Below are positions 8,154 through 16,220 of a stretch of DNA of 64,000 nt, piece after piece (the stretch's first letter is position 1; each line of letters starts with the position of its first letter). This stretch comes from Streptomyces sp. S.PNR 29 (GTDB taxonomy: Bacteria > Actinomycetota > Actinomycetes > Streptomycetales > Streptomycetaceae). Position numbers and translations under genes: made by a program. Location of the stretch: NCBI RefSeq assembly GCF_030386795.1, contig NZ_JANUQM010000005.1:310001-374000 (forward strand), given 5' to 3'. The notes under the pieces were generated by a model. It did no database searches, was not told where the DNA came from, and worked only from the letters and a program-made list of their open reading frames with translations.

Positions 8154-8588
8154 TCATCCGGCGGGCGGTCGCGCGGCGGCGCGCGGTGCCGTGTGGAGGT
8201 GCTCACCGACGCGTTTGACCAGCCGTGCCATCTCGTAGGCCACGAGGCCTATGTCGGCGGTGACGGCGGTGAGGAGGGCGAGGCACGAGCCGTCGCCCGC
8301 CGCGGCCACGAACAGGAAGCCGTCATCCATCTCCACCATGGTCTGGCGCACGCCGCCGGCGCCGAAGTGGCGGCCCGCGCCCTTGGCCAGGCTGTGGAAG
8401 CCGGAGGCGACCGCGGCGAGGTGTTCCGCGTCCTCGCGCCTCAGGCCGGTCGACGCTCCCACGGCCAGCCCGTCGTTGGACAGCACCACGGCGTGCCGTA
8501 CCTCACTCACGCGCACGACCAGGTCGTCCAGCAGCCAGTCGAGTTCTCCGGCTCGCTGGGCGGCCTTCATGCCCGGGTCCTGGATCAT
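8154..8588 (-). CDS. cvnB: Conservon protein CvnB (roadblock/LC7 domain)
   Basis: A 144-residue roadblock/LC7 protein. Its core matches the orphan paralogue at 5948-6361: LDWLLDDL, SNDGLAVGASTGLRRED, SLAKGAGRHFGAGGVRQTM, and a tail LVKRVGEHLHT. The start codon overlaps the cvnA stop in an ATGA arrangement, implying translational coupling with the kinase, so equal amounts of the two proteins are expected. In conservon models CvnB binds both the membrane sensor and the CvnD GTPase as a regulator. No other domain is present. Confidence 0.92.
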   Translation of the reverse strand: MIQDPGMKAAQRAGELDWLLDDLVVRVSEVRHAVVLSNDGLAVGASTGLRREDAEHLAAVASGFHSLAKGAGRHFGAGGVRQTMVEMDDGFLFVAAAGDGSCLALLTAVTADIGLVAYEMARLVKRVGEHLHTAPRAAARPPAG

Positions 8589-11107
8589 GCGGGGTCTCCT
8601 TCGCTGCTGTCACTGCCCGCCGCGGGACCGGAAGCGGCGCCGCGGCCGGGTTGCCTGCCACCACCGCGCGCCCAGCCGTCGCGGTACGCCGCCATGCGGT
8701 CCCGTACGAGTTCGGGGGTGCGCTCGTCGTCGCGTGGGGCGGACGCCGGCGCCGGTTCCTCGGGACGTCCGTCCCGCAGTTGGGGGGCGAGGCTGGCCTG
8801 CCGTACGCGGCGGGGCAGGTCGTCGGACTCGCCGGAGTCGTCCTGGGGGCGGTGCAGGCGCAAGGTGGCGACTCCCGGGGGTGGTGTGTGAGTCGTGGTC
8901 TCCGCGGCGGCCGGTACGGGAGCCACCAGTGCGGGCCGGCCGGCCGGTGCCGGCACGGGCTCCTGCTGCCGGTCGGTGCCGGGCACGCGCGCGTACGCGT
9001 GTTCCTCGGGCTGCCGTGCCTCCGCCGTCTCACGGGAGGAGGGTTCCGTGGCGCCACTGTGCAGCAGGGCGGTGGGCAGCAGGACGACCGCGGTGGTGCC
9101 GCCGTACGGCGATGGCCTCAGGTGCACCTGGATGCCGTGCCGGGCGGCGAGCCTGCTGACCACGAACAGGCCGAGCCGGTCGCTGTCGAACAGGTCGAGC
9201 GCCTCGGAGTGGGCGATACGCCGGTTGGCCTCGGCGAGGGTCTCCTTGCCCATGCCGAGACCTCGGTCCTCCACCTCGACGGCGTAGCCGTTGCCGACGG
9301 GTTCGCCGGTGACGCGCACGCGTGTGTGCGGAGGCGAGAACTGGGCGGCGTTCTCGATGATCTCGGCCAGAAGGTGGGTGAGATCGGCGACGGCCGCGCC
9401 GACGACGGACGCCTCGGGGAGTTGCCGTACCTCCACGCGCGCGTAGTCCTCGACTTCGGAGAGGGCCGCGCGGACCACGTTCGTCAGGGAGACGGGCATG
9501 CGCCAGGCACGGCCGGGTGCGGCACCGGAGAGGATGATCAGGCTTTCCGCGTGGCGCCGCATGCGGGTGGTGAGGTGGTCCAGGCGGAAGAGGTCGCTCA
9601 GCTCGTTCGGGTCGTCGGAGCGGCGCTCCATGCTGTCGAGGAGGCTCAGCTGACGGTGGACGAGGATCTGGCTGCGGCGGGCGAGGTTGACGAAGACTCC
9701 CGAGATGCCGCTGGCGAGTTCGGCGCGCTCGACGGCGGCCCGCAGCGCAGCGCGGTGCACGGTGGTGAGCGCTTCGGCGACCTGCCCGGTCTCGTCCTCG
9801 GCGGGCGGTCCCGACGGCGCCTCGGCCTGGATGTCGATCTCCTCGCCCGCGCGCAGTTTCCGCATGGCGCCGGGGAGTTTGCGCCGGGCGATCTCCAGGG
9901 CGCTGTTGCGCAGGCTCTCCAGTTCGACGACGAGGCCGCGGCCGATGCGCACGGAGATGACGAGGGACGCGGCGACGGCGGCGAGCCCGAGCAGGACCGC
10001 GGCACCGGCCGGCGTGAGCAGACCGCGGGTGAACGGGTCGGCCCGGTCCGCCACTCCGCGCCCGGCCTGCTCCTCGATCGCCCGCATGCCCTCCTGCACA
10101 CGCGTGTGTGCCGTGTCCCACCTCGCTTCGGGTGCCGCGGCGACCGCCCGGGCGCCCGGACCGCTCGCGAGGACCTTGTCCTCGGCGGCGCTCAGGGCGG
10201 CGTAGGCGCTGCTGTCGGCAAGGTTGCGCCAGGCGGCGCGTTCGGAGCCGCGCAGGTCGGCGACGGCCGACTCGGTGAGGGCGCGGCGCCTGTCCACGGC
10301 ACCGGTGAACAGCCGTAGCCGCTCGCCCGTGAGCCCGCCGGCGAGGTGGGCACTGGCCAGTGCCGCGTCCTCCTGGGCCAACGCCTCTCCCGCGCGGGAG
10401 AATTCGAGCAGCACGCGCGCGTCCGACCCGAGGTCGCCGTCCTGGATACCGGTGAGGGCGCCGCCCAGGCCGAAGGCCGTCGCGATGGTCTTCGTGTACC
10501 GCTCGTACGTCTCCTGCCAGCCGGCGCGACGGTCGAGCACATCGGCGCGCAGCGAGCGCAACCGCTCGGCTCCGGCGACGAAGGTTTCGAGCCGCTGGGC
10601 CACGCCGGTGGGCAGTTCCTCGCCGTCGGCGACGGTGTTGCGGTCGCCGAGCCGGAGCTTGGCCACAGCCTGGTCGGTGCTTTCCGAGAGTTCCTCGTAG
10701 TCGCGGCCCGGCACCGCGGACGGTTCGGTCGCACGGCGTACCGCTGCCGCGCGCTCGGCCTGCAGAGCGGCGACGGCGGCGGCGACGGGGGCTCGCACCC
10801 TGGCGTCGACGCGTTGCACCTGCCGCAGCCGGGAGATGTCCTGGGCGGTGCTGACGGTGGCGTACGCCCACAGGGCCAGCAGGGAGACGACCGGCACCAT
10901 CAGCAGGCAGACGATCTTGGCGCGTACGGTGCGGGGCCGTATGTGCCGACGCCCCGCGCGCGGGGGCGCCCCGTCCGCCGCGGTGTCCGTGGGCGGCTCG
11001 TGCGGGCCTTCGTCGGCGGGTGGTCCGGCGTGCGCGCGGCGGCCGCGGACGGGCTGCGGGGGCGGCGGCTCGGCGCCGGCTGTGGGGGTGCTACGGGGTG
11101 TACGCAT
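8585..11107 (-). CDS. cvnA: Conservon sensor histidine-kinase-like protein CvnA (nitrate/nitrite-sensing domain)
   Basis: An 840-residue membrane sensor. A proline-rich cytoplasmic N-terminus is followed by a first membrane segment at about residues 63-84. A long extracytoplasmic helical region of NIT (nitrate/nitrite-sensing) type spans about 85-360, and a second membrane segment is near 365-392 with a HAMP-like linker. A helical region follows, then an HATPase domain with the N box in EIIENAAQFSPP near 582, a G box in DRGLGMG, and YGGTTAVVLLP near 671. The last 170 residues are disordered, rich in Pro, Glu and Arg. CvnA proteins generally lack a clear phospho-acceptor histidine, and none is obvious here. 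The MHYT gene ends 39 bases upstream on the same strand. Confidence 0.92.
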   Translation of the reverse strand: MRTPRSTPTAGAEPPPPQPVRGRRAHAGPPADEGPHEPPTDTAADGAPPRAGRRHIRPRTVRAKIVCLLMVPVVSLLALWAYATVSTAQDISRLRQVQRVDARVRAPVAAAVAALQAERAAAVRRATEPSAVPGRDYEELSESTDQAVAKLRLGDRNTVADGEELPTGVAQRLETFVAGAERLRSLRADVLDRRAGWQETYERYTKTIATAFGLGGALTGIQDGDLGSDARVLLEFSRAGEALAQEDAALASAHLAGGLTGERLRLFTGAVDRRRALTESAVADLRGSERAAWRNLADSSAYAALSAAEDKVLASGPGARAVAAAPEARWDTAHTRVQEGMRAIEEQAGRGVADRADPFTRGLLTPAGAAVLLGLAAVAASLVISVRIGRGLVVELESLRNSALEIARRKLPGAMRKLRAGEEIDIQAEAPSGPPAEDETGQVAEALTTVHRAALRAAVERAELASGISGVFVNLARRSQILVHRQLSLLDSMERRSDDPNELSDLFRLDHLTTRMRRHAESLIILSGAAPGRAWRMPVSLTNVVRAALSEVEDYARVEVRQLPEASVVGAAVADLTHLLAEIIENAAQFSPPHTRVRVTGEPVGNGYAVEVEDRGLGMGKETLAEANRRIAHSEALDLFDSDRLGLFVVSRLAARHGIQVHLRPSPYGGTTAVVLLPTALLHSGATEPSSRETAEARQPEEHAYARVPGTDRQQEPVPAPAGRPALVAPVPAAAETTTHTPPPGVATLRLHRPQDDSGESDDLPRRVRQASLAPQLRDGRPEEPAPASAPRDDERTPELVRDRMAAYRDGWARGGGRQPGRGAASGPAAGSDSSEGDPA

Positions 11108-11146
11108 GGCCTCCTCGCTCGGGAGTGGTTCAGGGCGTGGCCGCCG

Positions 11147-11920
11147 CTAGCGGGCGGCGCTCTCGACCGGCTGCTGGGCCGAGGCTGACGCCTCCCGCTC
11201 CCCCGCCGTCGGCGACAGCGCGACGAAGGCCGAGGTGAGGAACAGGTAGGACCCGAGGCCGACGGCGAGGGGGAAGACGAACTGCATCGCCGTAGCGCCG
11301 GGCAGGACGTCGCTGGAGGGCGTGACGTGCACGGTCACCGCGAACATGGCTGTGTAGTGCATGCTGCTCACCGCCGCGCCCATGATCAGGGAGGCGACGG
11401 TGACCGCGAGGGGCGACTTGATGTTGAGCCCCGCCCACAGGGCCGCCGTCGCCGCGACGACGGCGATCAGGACGGACAGGGCGACGCGCATCGGGTCGTA
11501 GCTCACCTCGCCGTGCAGACGTACCGCGGCCATGCCCAGGTAGTGCATGCTCGCCACGCCGAGCCCGGTGGTGAGCCCGCCCAGCAGCAGTGCGCGTCCG
11601 CGGTCACGGCTGTGGCCGACGGCGAAGACGCCGGCACAGACGACGATCATGGCGACCAGCAGGCTCGCGACGGTGAGCGGCACGTCGTAGCGGATGTCGG
11701 TGCCGCTGACGCTGAAGCCGAGCATGGCCACGAAGTGCATGGTCCAGATGCCGGTGCCGATCGCCGAGGCGGCGGTGACGAGCCAGTTGCGGCGCGAACG
11801 GCCGGTGGCGGCGAGCGCGCGGACGGTGCAGCGCAGCCCGAGGGCGGCGCCGGTGCAGGCCATCGCGTACGACAGCACGGGGGTCAGCCAGCCGAGGGCG
11901 GCGTGGTCCAGGTGTCCCAT
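11147..11920 (-). CDS. MHYT domain integral membrane sensor
   Basis: A 257-residue membrane protein with about seven hydrophobic segments and three MHYT-type motifs: WTMHFVAM near residue 59, ASMHYLGM near 122, and SSMHYTAM near 187. MHYT modules are predicted to bind copper through the conserved Met and His and to sense diatomic gases such as O2, CO or NO. There is no attached GGDEF, EAL or kinase domain, so it needs a partner to signal. It is the first gene of a leftward series that continues after 39 bases into the conservon. I infer that it feeds a gas or copper signal to CvnA, whose own domain is of the nitrate-sensing type. Confidence 0.9.
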   Translation of the reverse strand: MGHLDHAALGWLTPVLSYAMACTGAALGLRCTVRALAATGRSRRNWLVTAASAIGTGIWTMHFVAMLGFSVSGTDIRYDVPLTVASLLVAMIVVCAGVFAVGHSRDRGRALLLGGLTTGLGVASMHYLGMAAVRLHGEVSYDPMRVALSVLIAVVAATAALWAGLNIKSPLAVTVASLIMGAAVSSMHYTAMFAVTVHVTPSSDVLPGATAMQFVFPLAVGLGSYLFLTSAFVALSPTAGEREASASAQQPVESAAR

Positions 11921-12063
11921 GGCCCCGGGACGCTAGTCCTGGAGGGGGCGCACAACCGGAGCGCATTTCGAAAGCTGCTGGAATATGTCGAAGAGATGTA
12001 CCTGAACGATCGCGTCATGCTCGAACGTGTGCACTGCGATGTCATCTGCGCCGGTGAGGGATC

Positions 12064-12672
12064 ATGCGGAACATGAGCGACGACCACACACATGTCCAGG
12101 AGTTCTTCACGGCCCGCGCCGCCGACTGGGACAGCCGGTTCCCGGATGACGGTCCCGCCTACGCGGCCGCGGTCGCCGGCCTCGGGCTGCGTGAGGGAGA
12201 CCGCGTGCTCGACGCGGGCTGCGGCACCGGACGCGCCCTGCCGCCGCTGCGTACGGCCGTGGGGCCCTCGGGAGTGGTCGTCGGGGCCGATCTGACCCCG
12301 GCCATGCTCCAGGCCGCCGTACGGGCCGGCAGGGACCGTGACGGGCACCTGCTGCTGGCCGATGTCACCGCGCTGCCGCTGCGGTCGCGGTCACTCGACG
12401 CCGTGTTCGCCGCGGGCCTGATCGCGCATCTGCCGCATCCGGCGGACGACTTGCGGGAGTTGGCCCGTGTGGTGCGCCCCGGCGGCGTCCTGTCGCTGTT
12501 CCATCCGATCGGCAGGGCCGCGCTCGCGGCCCGCCAGGGCCGCCGGATCACGCCGGACGACCTGCGCGCCGAGCCCAATCTGCGCCCGCTTCTGGAGCGT
12601 TCGGGGTGGCGCATGACGTCGTACGTCGACGAGGACGCCCGCTTCCTGGCGCTGGCAGTCCGCGAGGACTGA
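12064..12672 (+). CDS. Class I SAM-dependent methyltransferase
   Basis: About 202 residues with a Rossmann methyltransferase core. Motif I is VLDAGCGTGRALP near residue 48, an acidic strand end follows in VVGADLTP near 73, LLLADVTALPLRS stands near 97, and a post-motif block FAAGLIAHLPHPADDLRELARVVRPGG stands near 115. This order is typical of Methyltransf_11 enzymes acting on small molecules; the substrate is unknown. The ATG at 12064 follows GAGGG by three bases, and the in-frame ATG at 12073 is better spaced, so the start could be three codons later. It converges with the alpha/beta hydrolase only four bases downstream. Confidence 0.88.
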   Translation: MRNMSDDHTHVQEFFTARAADWDSRFPDDGPAYAAAVAGLGLREGDRVLDAGCGTGRALPPLRTAVGPSGVVVGADLTPAMLQAAVRAGRDRDGHLLLADVTALPLRSRSLDAVFAAGLIAHLPHPADDLRELARVVRPGGVLSLFHPIGRAALAARQGRRITPDDLRAEPNLRPLLERSGWRMTSYVDEDARFLALAVRED

Positions 12673-12676
12673 CGGT

Positions 12677-13447
12677 TCAGCCCCGCCCCGCGACCGCCGC
12701 CGCGAAGGCGTCCGGGTTGTCGAACATGACGTTGTGCCCTGCGCCGGGCACGGACACCACGCGCACGCCCGCGGCCTCCAGGGCGTCCCTGCCCTCCAGG
12801 TCGCCGCTGAACTCGCCCTGCAGGTACACGCGCTCGATCGGCAGCCCTTGCAGGATGCTGCGCATCACGGGCTCGGATCCGTGCCTGAGCCCGACGGCCG
12901 AGCGGTGCAGGGCACGCGGGTCGGCCAGCCGCATCGTCGCCGCCCACGTGGGGCCGGCCTTCTCCAGCACGCGCGCGTACGCACCGTTCACGAAGGCCTC
13001 CTCCTCGTAGGAGGCGATGCCGCTGCTGCCGGCCGTCGGCGGCGGAAAGGCGTCGAGGTTGGCCTCCGTGAGGACCAGGCGGGAGACGAGTTCGGGCCGC
13101 CGGTGGGCGAGCACGATCGCGACGGCGCCGCCCATACTGTGCGCGATCAGCTCCGCGCCGGTCAGTCGGGCCGCGTCCAGCGCCGCCGCCAAGGCGTCGG
13201 CGTGGTCCTGGAGTGAGTAGCCGAAGTGTGCGGGCCGGTCGCTGATGCCATGTCCGGGAAGATCGACGAACAGGCTGCGCCGGCCGGCGAGTTCGGGACG
13301 GGCGGCTATGTGGGCGTGGTACACGGCCGAGACCGACCCGAGCCCGTGCACGTACACCCGCGCCGGCTCCCCGCCCGGTGCCTCTGTCCAGCGGATGCAA
13401 CTCCCCTTGCCGTCGAACTCGGCCTGCTGCAACGCACCCTCCCTCAT
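12677..13447 (-). CDS. Alpha/beta hydrolase
   Basis: A 256-residue alpha/beta-hydrolase fold protein. The oxyanion region is YVHGLGS near residue 32, the nucleophile elbow IAHSMGGA near 102 (serine nucleophile), and the late histidine lies in AGHNVMFDNPDAF near 240. The Ser-Asp-His triad is therefore probably complete; the substrate is not predictable. The gene is divergent from a padR-family regulator. A perfect inverted repeat lies 34-57 bases before its start codon, so control by that regulator is likely. Such single-pair arrangements often encode an enzyme that removes or modifies the ligand sensed by the repressor. Confidence 0.88.
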   Translation of the reverse strand: MREGALQQAEFDGKGSCIRWTEAPGGEPARVYVHGLGSVSAVYHAHIAARPELAGRRSLFVDLPGHGISDRPAHFGYSLQDHADALAAALDAARLTGAELIAHSMGGAVAIVLAHRRPELVSRLVLTEANLDAFPPPTAGSSGIASYEEEAFVNGAYARVLEKAGPTWAATMRLADPRALHRSAVGLRHGSEPVMRSILQGLPIERVYLQGEFSGDLEGRDALEAAGVRVVSVPGAGHNVMFDNPDAFAAAVAGRG

Positions 13448-13480
13448 TCGTGACACCACCGTTGTCGGCGCGCCGAGAGA

Positions 13481-13504
13481 GAATACCTCGGTTACGAGGT
13501 ATTC
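13481..13504. promoter_or_regulatory. Perfect inverted repeat between divergent hydrolase and padR genes
   Basis: Arms GAATACCTCG (13481-13490) and CGAGGTATTC (13495-13504) are exact reverse complements around the spacer GTTA. It lies between two divergent starts (13447 and 13529), the position expected for an autoregulatory PadR operator. A second motif, CGATGTACAG, occurs twice nearby, at 13511-13520 and 13527-13536. Confidence 0.75.
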
Positions 13505-13528
13505 TTCACCCGATGTACAGAAGCTGCG

Positions 13529-14083
13529 ATGTACAGCGGGATGCTGAAGAATGCGGGCATGCTGGAGCTCGCCATCCTCGGATTCCTGTACGACACCCCG
13601 CTGCACGGCTATGAGCTGCGCAAGCGCATCACGGCGCTGACGGGGCACGTGCGGCCCGTCGCCGAGAGCACGCTGTATCCCGCGATCAAGCGCTTGGAGA
13701 AGGCGGGCCTCCTGGCGCGCGCCACGGCTCCGGGCACCGTGGCCGCGCCGCGTCATGTCCTGACGCTCACCGAAGCGGGCAGGCAGGAACTGCGCCGCCG
13801 ACTCGCCGAGCCCGCGCAGCGCGACATCACCGACGAGAACCGCTGGTTCACGGTGCTCGCCTTCCTCCGGCACCTGGACGACGCCGCCGCCCAGGCGGCC
13901 GTGCTCCGGCGCAGGCTGGCCTTCCTGGAACAGCCGGCGAGCTTCTTCCACGACGGAGACCGTCCGCTGCGCGCCGAGGAGATGGACGATCCCTTCCGGC
14001 GCGGGATCCTCACCATCGCGCGTGCCACGTCCCGGGCAGAACTGTCCTGGCTGCGCGAGACGCTCGGCTCACTCGACGGCTGA
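13529..14083 (+). CDS. PadR family transcriptional regulator
   Basis: A 184-residue PadR regulator. The N-terminal winged helix shows LELAILGFLYDTPLHGYELRK, then ESTLYPAIKRLEKAGLL near residue 50, and RHVLTLTEAGRQEL near 75. The C-terminal half is the helical dimerisation domain of the Vir_act_alpha_C type. The start could be the ATG at 13529 or one of the in-frame ATGs at 13541 and 13559; homologues usually begin close to MLELAILG, and no strong ribosome binding site decides. PadR proteins are ligand-responsive repressors that usually control their own gene and a neighbour, here the divergent hydrolase. The palindrome at 13481 is the likely binding site. Confidence 0.92.
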   Translation: MYSGMLKNAGMLELAILGFLYDTPLHGYELRKRITALTGHVRPVAESTLYPAIKRLEKAGLLARATAPGTVAAPRHVLTLTEAGRQELRRRLAEPAQRDITDENRWFTVLAFLRHLDDAAAQAAVLRRRLAFLEQPASFFHDGDRPLRAEEMDDPFRRGILTIARATSRAELSWLRETLGSLDG

Positions 14084-14212
14084 GCCGCGTTCCCGCCGTT
14101 CGCAGTGCTCGGCCGCCTCCTGCCCCTTCTGTCGTCGGGGCTCCAACTCCGGGTTGAGGATCGGGAGATGGGCGGTGTGTCATGGCAACCACACAGGGAG
14201 AAGGTGGTCAGC

Positions 14213-14509
14213 ATGTTCGGCAGGGTCCGCAAGGCCTGCGCCAGATTCCTCGACGCCGCGCGCGCAGGGGCGAACACCGGCCGGGACAAACCCACACACA
14301 ATCTTTTCGAAGCTGCCGCGGCGTACGTCTCGGCGTGCGCGGAGGACGATCGGGATGGGATCGACGAGGCCGCGGGCTGGGTGTCGCCGGAGGCGCTGTC
14401 GTTCGGCGTGAACGAGCTGGCCTGCAGGGCCGTCATCGCGCTGGCTCGGGAACGCGGCGAGTCGCCCCGCGCCGTCGCCCGCGCGCTCCTCGGGCTTCCG
14501 GCGGCCTGA
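14213..14509 (+). CDS. Small hypothetical protein
   Basis: A 98-residue protein I do not recognise. It begins with a basic stretch (MFGRVRKACARFLDAARAG) and continues with a helical, acidic middle and a tail ARALLGLPAA. The N-terminal helix could be amphipathic. AAGGTGG precedes the ATG. An in-frame ATG at 14168 would add 15 residues. Codon use with G or C at third positions supports real coding. No signal peptide or membrane segment is evident. It is transcribed in the same direction as the next unknown gene, 135 bases downstream. Confidence 0.6.
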   Translation: MFGRVRKACARFLDAARAGANTGRDKPTHNLFEAAAAYVSACAEDDRDGIDEAAGWVSPEALSFGVNELACRAVIALARERGESPRAVARALLGLPAA

Positions 14510-14644
14510 CCCGCCGGCGGCGTGTGGTCGATTCGCCCCGTCCAGCCGGAAAACTGCAGCTCCGAGTGGGCTGAGAGGTCGTGACAACCGCCTTCCTGTC
14601 GCACTAGGGTGCGCGCGATCGGACGAACTGATGGGGAGGCTGGG

Positions 14645-15487
14645 ATGCCCGAGACGGAGGAGGACGCCGTCGCCACCGCCGACGACGCGCTCTATGTACT
14701 CACGGCGGCCCTGCTGACGCCGGCGCAGTACCCGAGCGTGCTGGGTGACGACTACCCGGAGGCGTGCGCGGCGCTCGGTCTGCCGCCGCTCGCCGACGGG
14801 TACGGTCTGGTACTCGGCCAGGACGGCGAGGGCGCCCGGTGGACCGTGGTCATCGACGACGTCTCCCTGGTCGCCGTCGCCATCGCGTCATGGGACTGCG
14901 GCATGGAGTACGAGTTGTCGCCCGACGATCGTTCGGTCGTGGCGGCGCTGCCCGGCTGGCCCCTGGAGGTCGCCGTCGCGGCTCCCGGCGTTCCCGCGCC
15001 GCACGACCCCGATCCCGGGCTCGGCGACGGTCCGGCGCTGTCGGCGCCGGACACGTCCACCTGGGGGCCCGCGCAACGGCGCCTGGGCGCCGACACGATC
15101 GCGCTGCAGTGGTCGCTGTGGCGGGAACAGGTCGACGACGCCGCCTTCTCTCCACCGGCCGACACGACCGATACGGCCGACGCCCCGCAGCAGGCCGGAA
15201 GCGACAACGGGCGCAAGGGCCACAGGGGGATCCGGCGGGCACTGGCGGAGGCCCGCGCCTACGTCGACGCGCCGCCGCCCCTGGGCCGCGTCCGGTCGTC
15301 CTTCGCGCCGGGTGACGCGCGCACGCTGCGTGTCGACGGTCCTGGCTGGTCGCTGGTGGCCAGGACCGACGACATCGCCTTCGTCCTGCTCGACGAGGAA
15401 CCCGGCGAGGTGCTGCCGGTGGGCCGGGGACCGGAGCTGCCGGGCCTGCTGGAGGCCCTCGACAAGATGGCCGTACGTCCCAGCTGA
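14645..15487 (+). CDS. Hypothetical protein
   Basis: A 280-residue cytoplasmic protein of unknown function. GGGGAGG precedes the ATG at a normal distance. The N-terminal half is acidic and hydrophobic (DDALYVLTAALLTPAQYPSV near residue 13). The middle (about 110-195) is low-complexity, rich in Pro, Asp and Ala. The C-terminal part returns to strand-like sequence (LRVDGPGWSLVARTDD and LPGLLEALDKM). The shape suggests two domains joined by a linker. No catalytic motif, membrane span or signal peptide is visible, and I cannot assign a family. Confidence 0.6.
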   Translation: MPETEEDAVATADDALYVLTAALLTPAQYPSVLGDDYPEACAALGLPPLADGYGLVLGQDGEGARWTVVIDDVSLVAVAIASWDCGMEYELSPDDRSVVAALPGWPLEVAVAAPGVPAPHDPDPGLGDGPALSAPDTSTWGPAQRRLGADTIALQWSLWREQVDDAAFSPPADTTDTADAPQQAGSDNGRKGHRGIRRALAEARAYVDAPPPLGRVRSSFAPGDARTLRVDGPGWSLVARTDDIAFVLLDEEPGEVLPVGRGPELPGLLEALDKMAVRPS

Positions 15488-15765
15488 ACCCGGCGGGCGC
15501 CGCGGTGACGCCACAGGCCGGCCGGGAAGGGCGACCGACCCCGTCGGGGCCGGCGTTGGCCGCGTACGGACGGACAGCCGATCCCCTGCCTCTGCTCCGC
15601 GCCGTCGACCCGGTCGACGACCCCTACCGCCGTCGAACCGGCAGCTCCCCGTGCCAGGAATCCCGCCACAAAGCCGTCCGCGGACCACAGGTCGGCGGGC
15701 CCGCGGACGGCGACGCGGTCGGCTTCAGCAAGCCGGTGGTCCTGCCGCACCGGGACGTCAGGCGC

Positions 15766-15948
15766 TCAGCGGCCGAGCTCCTTGCGTGTGACACGGCGCA
15801 GCCTGCGCCGCTGCGAGGGGTCGAGTGTGAGGTATGCGGCGGCCGGGACTCCCAGGATTATCAGGAGGGCGGCCCACCAGGGCAGCCAGATCAGCAGGAT
15901 GAGCCCGGCCGCCACACCCCCTGCGGCGATCTTGGCGTTCTTCGACAT
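15766..15948 (-). CDS. Small membrane protein
   Basis: A 60-residue protein with a lysine-containing start (MSKNAKIAAGG), one long hydrophobic block at about residues 10-42 that may form one or two short spans, and a strongly basic C-terminus (DPSQRRRLRRVTRKELGR). GAGGCGAC precedes the ATG. The charge pattern fits an inner-membrane protein with the basic tail in the cytoplasm. Function is unknown. The promoter-side region contains regularly spaced TCAGGG repeats (16027-16067) that look like a response-regulator site, so it may belong to an envelope-stress regulon. Confidence 0.7.
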   Translation of the reverse strand: MSKNAKIAAGGVAAGLILLIWLPWWAALLIILGVPAAAYLTLDPSQRRRLRRVTRKELGR

Positions 15949-16026
15949 GTGCGTCGCCTCCTTCACGGCCATTGCCGCTCTCTGTCCTGAAAACGGACCC
16001 GCGATTCCCGCGGTTCCGCACCGCGA

Positions 16027-16067
16027 CCCTGAGGCGCCCCTGAGGCGGGACCCTGACTCATCCCTGA
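16027..16067 (-). promoter_or_regulatory. Array of four TCAGGG direct repeats, about 11-bp phasing
   Basis: On the plus strand CCCTGA occurs at 16027, 16038, 16051 and 16062, giving spacings of 11, 13 and 11 bases. Read toward the small membrane protein gene, these are CTCAGGG-type direct repeats in two pairs. Eleven-base phased direct repeats are the usual site shape for OmpR-family response regulators. The array lies about 80-120 bases upstream of the start at 15948. The regulator is not identified. Confidence 0.55.
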
Positions 16068-16220
16068 GACCCCGCCGATGACCACTCCTCTCCGGGGGAA
16101 CACCGCCCTCACCTTGATGGTGACCCAAATCACAGACCAGAGATACTGGGTAGCCGCCGGGAATGTTGTATCATCGGCAACTCCGCTCCACTAGTCAAAT
16201 TTGAGGAATACACCACAGCC

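Noticed and set aside
11912..12076. Possible 50-residue protein with HNRSAFRKLLEYVEEMYLND, overlapping the methyltransferase start
   Set aside because: The peptide looks protein-like, but third-position GC is low, there is no good ribosome binding site, and the region must hold the promoters of the MHYT and methyltransferase genes.
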